DNA of 6,316 bases, from positions 1-6,316 of the forward strand of contig CALKWG010000252.1 in the NCBI GenBank assembly GCA_938004315.1. Reading direction: 5' to 3'. The position numbers and the translations under genes were made by a program. This stretch comes from an uncultured Spirochaetaceae bacterium. GTDB lineage: Bacteria; Spirochaetota; Spirochaetia; Treponematales; UBA12059. Shown one piece after another: positions 5,187-6,316 of this stretch (position 1 is its first letter; every line of letters begins with the position of its first letter). The notes under the pieces are model-generated. The model had not been told where the DNA came from. It searched no databases and worked only from the letters and a program-made list of their open reading frames with translations.

Positions 5187-5999
5187 ATGAGCTTCAAAGC
5201 CCTGTGGGACCTCGCCTCGGCCTGGCTACGGCCCGCGCTCGACGTACTCATCCTGGCCTACCTCATCTACAACGGCTATAAGCTCCTTAAGAAGACCCAG
5301 GCGGCGCAGCTGGCCCGCGGCGCGGCCATCCTGGCGGCGGTCTACGCGATCGCCTTCTTCCTCAGGTTGGAGACTCTGTCATGGATACTCGGGCTCCTGG
5401 CGCCGGGCCTCGTGATCGCCCTGGCCATCATCTTCCAGCCCGAGCTCCGTAAGATATTCATCAAGCTCGGGCAGGGCGGTTTCTTCCGGCGGGGCGGCGC
5501 GCCGCGCTCCACGCAGCTGGATTCGGTCCTGCACGCGGCCGAGATCCTGTCGGGCAAGCGACGCGGCGCCCTGGTCGTGTTCACGCGCTTCGTCGCGCTC
5601 GAGGACATCGTCGAGCGCGGTACCCGCGTCGACGGCGAGCTGAGCACGAGCCTCCTCCTATCCATATTCGAGTTCGACACGCCCCTGCACGACGGCGCCG
5701 TCATCGTTAAGGAAGGCCGGGTAGCGGCGGCCGGCTGCTTCCTGCCGCTCTCCCAGCAGCAGGATATCATGAGCAGCTTCGGCACCCGCCACCGGGCGGC
5801 CTTGGGCATCAGCGAGGAATCCGACGCGGTCGTCCTCGTGGTCTCCGAGGAGACCGGGGCGCTGTCGCTCGTATACGACGCGCGTCTCTATTACGACCTG
5901 CCCATGGCCGAGCTCCGTAAGCGCCTGGCTAGGCTCCTCGATTATCGGGACGGCGAGGCCGGCAAGGCCGGCGACGGAGGCGACGATGTCGGCGCTTAA
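5187..5999 (+). CDS. cdaA: Diadenylate cyclase CdaA, membrane-bound (270 aa)
   Basis: CdaA makes the second messenger c-di-AMP from two ATP. The N-terminal ~90 residues form the usual membrane part: hydrophobic helices near LDVLILAYLIYNGYKLL, ARGAAILAAVYAIAFFL and ILGLLAPGLVIALAIIF. The FQPELRK transition follows. The DAC (DisA_N) catalytic domain carries the family signatures D169-G170-A171 (LHDGAVIV) and R201-H202-R203 (GTRHRAALG), and SEETG near the end. Length matches CdaA of Firmicutes (about 270 residues). The start at ATG 5187 gives the normal N-terminus; a longer reading from 5094 would overlap folP and add an arginine-rich tail foreign to the family. A weak AGGA lies 9 nt upstream. 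The last 14 nt overlap the next gene, a YbbR-domain partner, in line with the cdaA-cdaR pair that controls cyclase activity elsewhere. The C-terminal tail is short and glycine/aspartate-rich. Confidence 0.96.
   Translation: MSFKALWDLASAWLRPALDVLILAYLIYNGYKLLKKTQAAQLARGAAILAAVYAIAFFLRLETLSWILGLLAPGLVIALAIIFQPELRKIFIKLGQGGFFRRGGAPRSTQLDSVLHAAEILSGKRRGALVVFTRFVALEDIVERGTRVDGELSTSLLLSIFEFDTPLHDGAVIVKEGRVAAAGCFLPLSQQQDIMSSFGTRHRAALGISEESDAVVLVVSEETGALSLVYDARLYYDLPMAELRKRLARLLDYRDGEAGKAGDGGDDVGA
5975..5980 (+). promoter_or_regulatory. Shine-Dalgarno site of the YbbR-domain gene, inside cdaA
   Basis: CGGAGG sits 5 nt before the ATG at 5986 and within the last codons of cdaA. It fixes the start of the downstream gene and suggests translational coupling with cdaA. 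Confidence 0.8.
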
Positions 6000-6316
6000 G
6001 ATAAGGCCTGCGGAGCTCCTGCAGGATTGGCCCGCCAAGGCCCTGAGCCTAGCGGCGGCCATCGCCCTCTTCGGCTTCTTCCAGCTTAATAAGCTGGAGG
6101 AACGGCCGCTATCGATTCCCTTGAGCGCCCTCACGAACGGACGCTTCGTCCCGGCGAGCCCCTATCCGCGCACGGTGCGCGTCGTGCTCCGCGGGGAGGC
6201 GAACGTGATCTTCGCCATACAGGAGCGGGACCTGAAAGCGACTATAGACCTGCGGCCCTATGAGGCACCCGGCCTGTACCGGGTGGCCGTCTCGGTCGAG
6301 CGCGGACCCTCGGCGG
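5986..6316 (+). CDS. cdaR: YbbR-domain protein, CdaA regulator-like (partial, 5' 110 codons)
   Basis: An open frame from ATG 5986 runs off the right edge. Its product starts MSALKIRPAELLQDWPAKAL, has one hydrophobic helix (about 17-34, LSLAAAIALFGFFQL), and then enters a YbbR-type domain outside the membrane. Marks are NKLEERPLSIPLS just after the helix, then P-TVRVVLRGE and the DL-ATIDL, PGLYRVAVSVE pattern of a YbbR repeat. In Firmicutes the partner CdaR is a single-helix membrane protein with YbbR repeats that binds CdaA and tunes c-di-AMP synthesis. The 14-nt overlap with cdaA, the internal CGGAGG site and the shared strand support the same pairing here. The number of YbbR repeats and the true length cannot be seen. 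The symbol is assigned from context plus domain pattern. Confidence 0.85.
   Translation, partial: MSALKIRPAELLQDWPAKALSLAAAIALFGFFQLNKLEERPLSIPLSALTNGRFVPASPYPRTVRVVLRGEANVIFAIQERDLKATIDLRPYEAPGLYRVAVSVERGPSA

Noticed and set aside
1..6316. CRISPR arrays, tRNA or rRNA genes, insertion sequences, riboswitches
   Set aside because: No regularly spaced repeats, cloverleaf, transposase or terminal repeats were seen. Intergenic regions are all shorter than about 110 nt, leaving no room for known large elements.

Overview
This GC-rich bacterial window holds seven protein genes and no RNA genes, mobile elements or CRISPR arrays. The organism cannot be named from the sequence. The 595-residue alanyl-tRNA synthetase ends right after its editing domain. 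That short form is known in spirochaetes such as Borrelia and Treponema and in some other deep lineages. A spirochaete, or another phylum with the short enzyme such as Elusimicrobiota, is the best guess, but it is only inference. Isoleucine ATA codons are unusually common for such GC-rich DNA.

Layout, left to right. (1) The 3' end of an oligopeptide/dipeptide ABC transporter ATPase (+) runs to 197. (2) A perfect 12-bp hairpin lies between it and the end of a convergent gene, and probably terminates both. (3) A 176-residue membrane protein of unknown function (-) spans 796 to 266. (4) A short divergent promoter region leads into alaS (+, 878-2665), which is closed by a textbook intrinsic terminator. 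(5) A HisKA_2-type sensor histidine kinase (+, 2772-3788) has a degenerate receiver-like N-terminal region. (6) Its 3' end overlaps tail to tail by 24 nt with a 149-residue unknown protein (-, 4214-3765). (7) A 92-nt divergent promoter region with an inverted repeat leads into a folP-cdaA-cdaR operon (+, 4307 to the window end). This encodes dihydropteroate synthase, the membrane diadenylate cyclase CdaA, and the start of its YbbR-domain partner.

The genes fall into separate functional units: peptide uptake, tRNA charging, signalling, and folate synthesis coupled to c-di-AMP. The folP-cdaA-cdaR order is a known conserved neighbourhood, and in other bacteria it often continues into glmM. Nothing here is clearly a new system. 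The most interesting signal is architectural. Four genes that appear to begin transcription units (alaS, the kinase, the 149-aa gene and folP) lack a clear Shine-Dalgarno sequence. Each has a -10-like hexamer ending only 6-8 nt before its start codon, which suggests leaderless mRNAs. By contrast, the 176-aa gene and the operon-internal cdaR have clear GGAGG sites.
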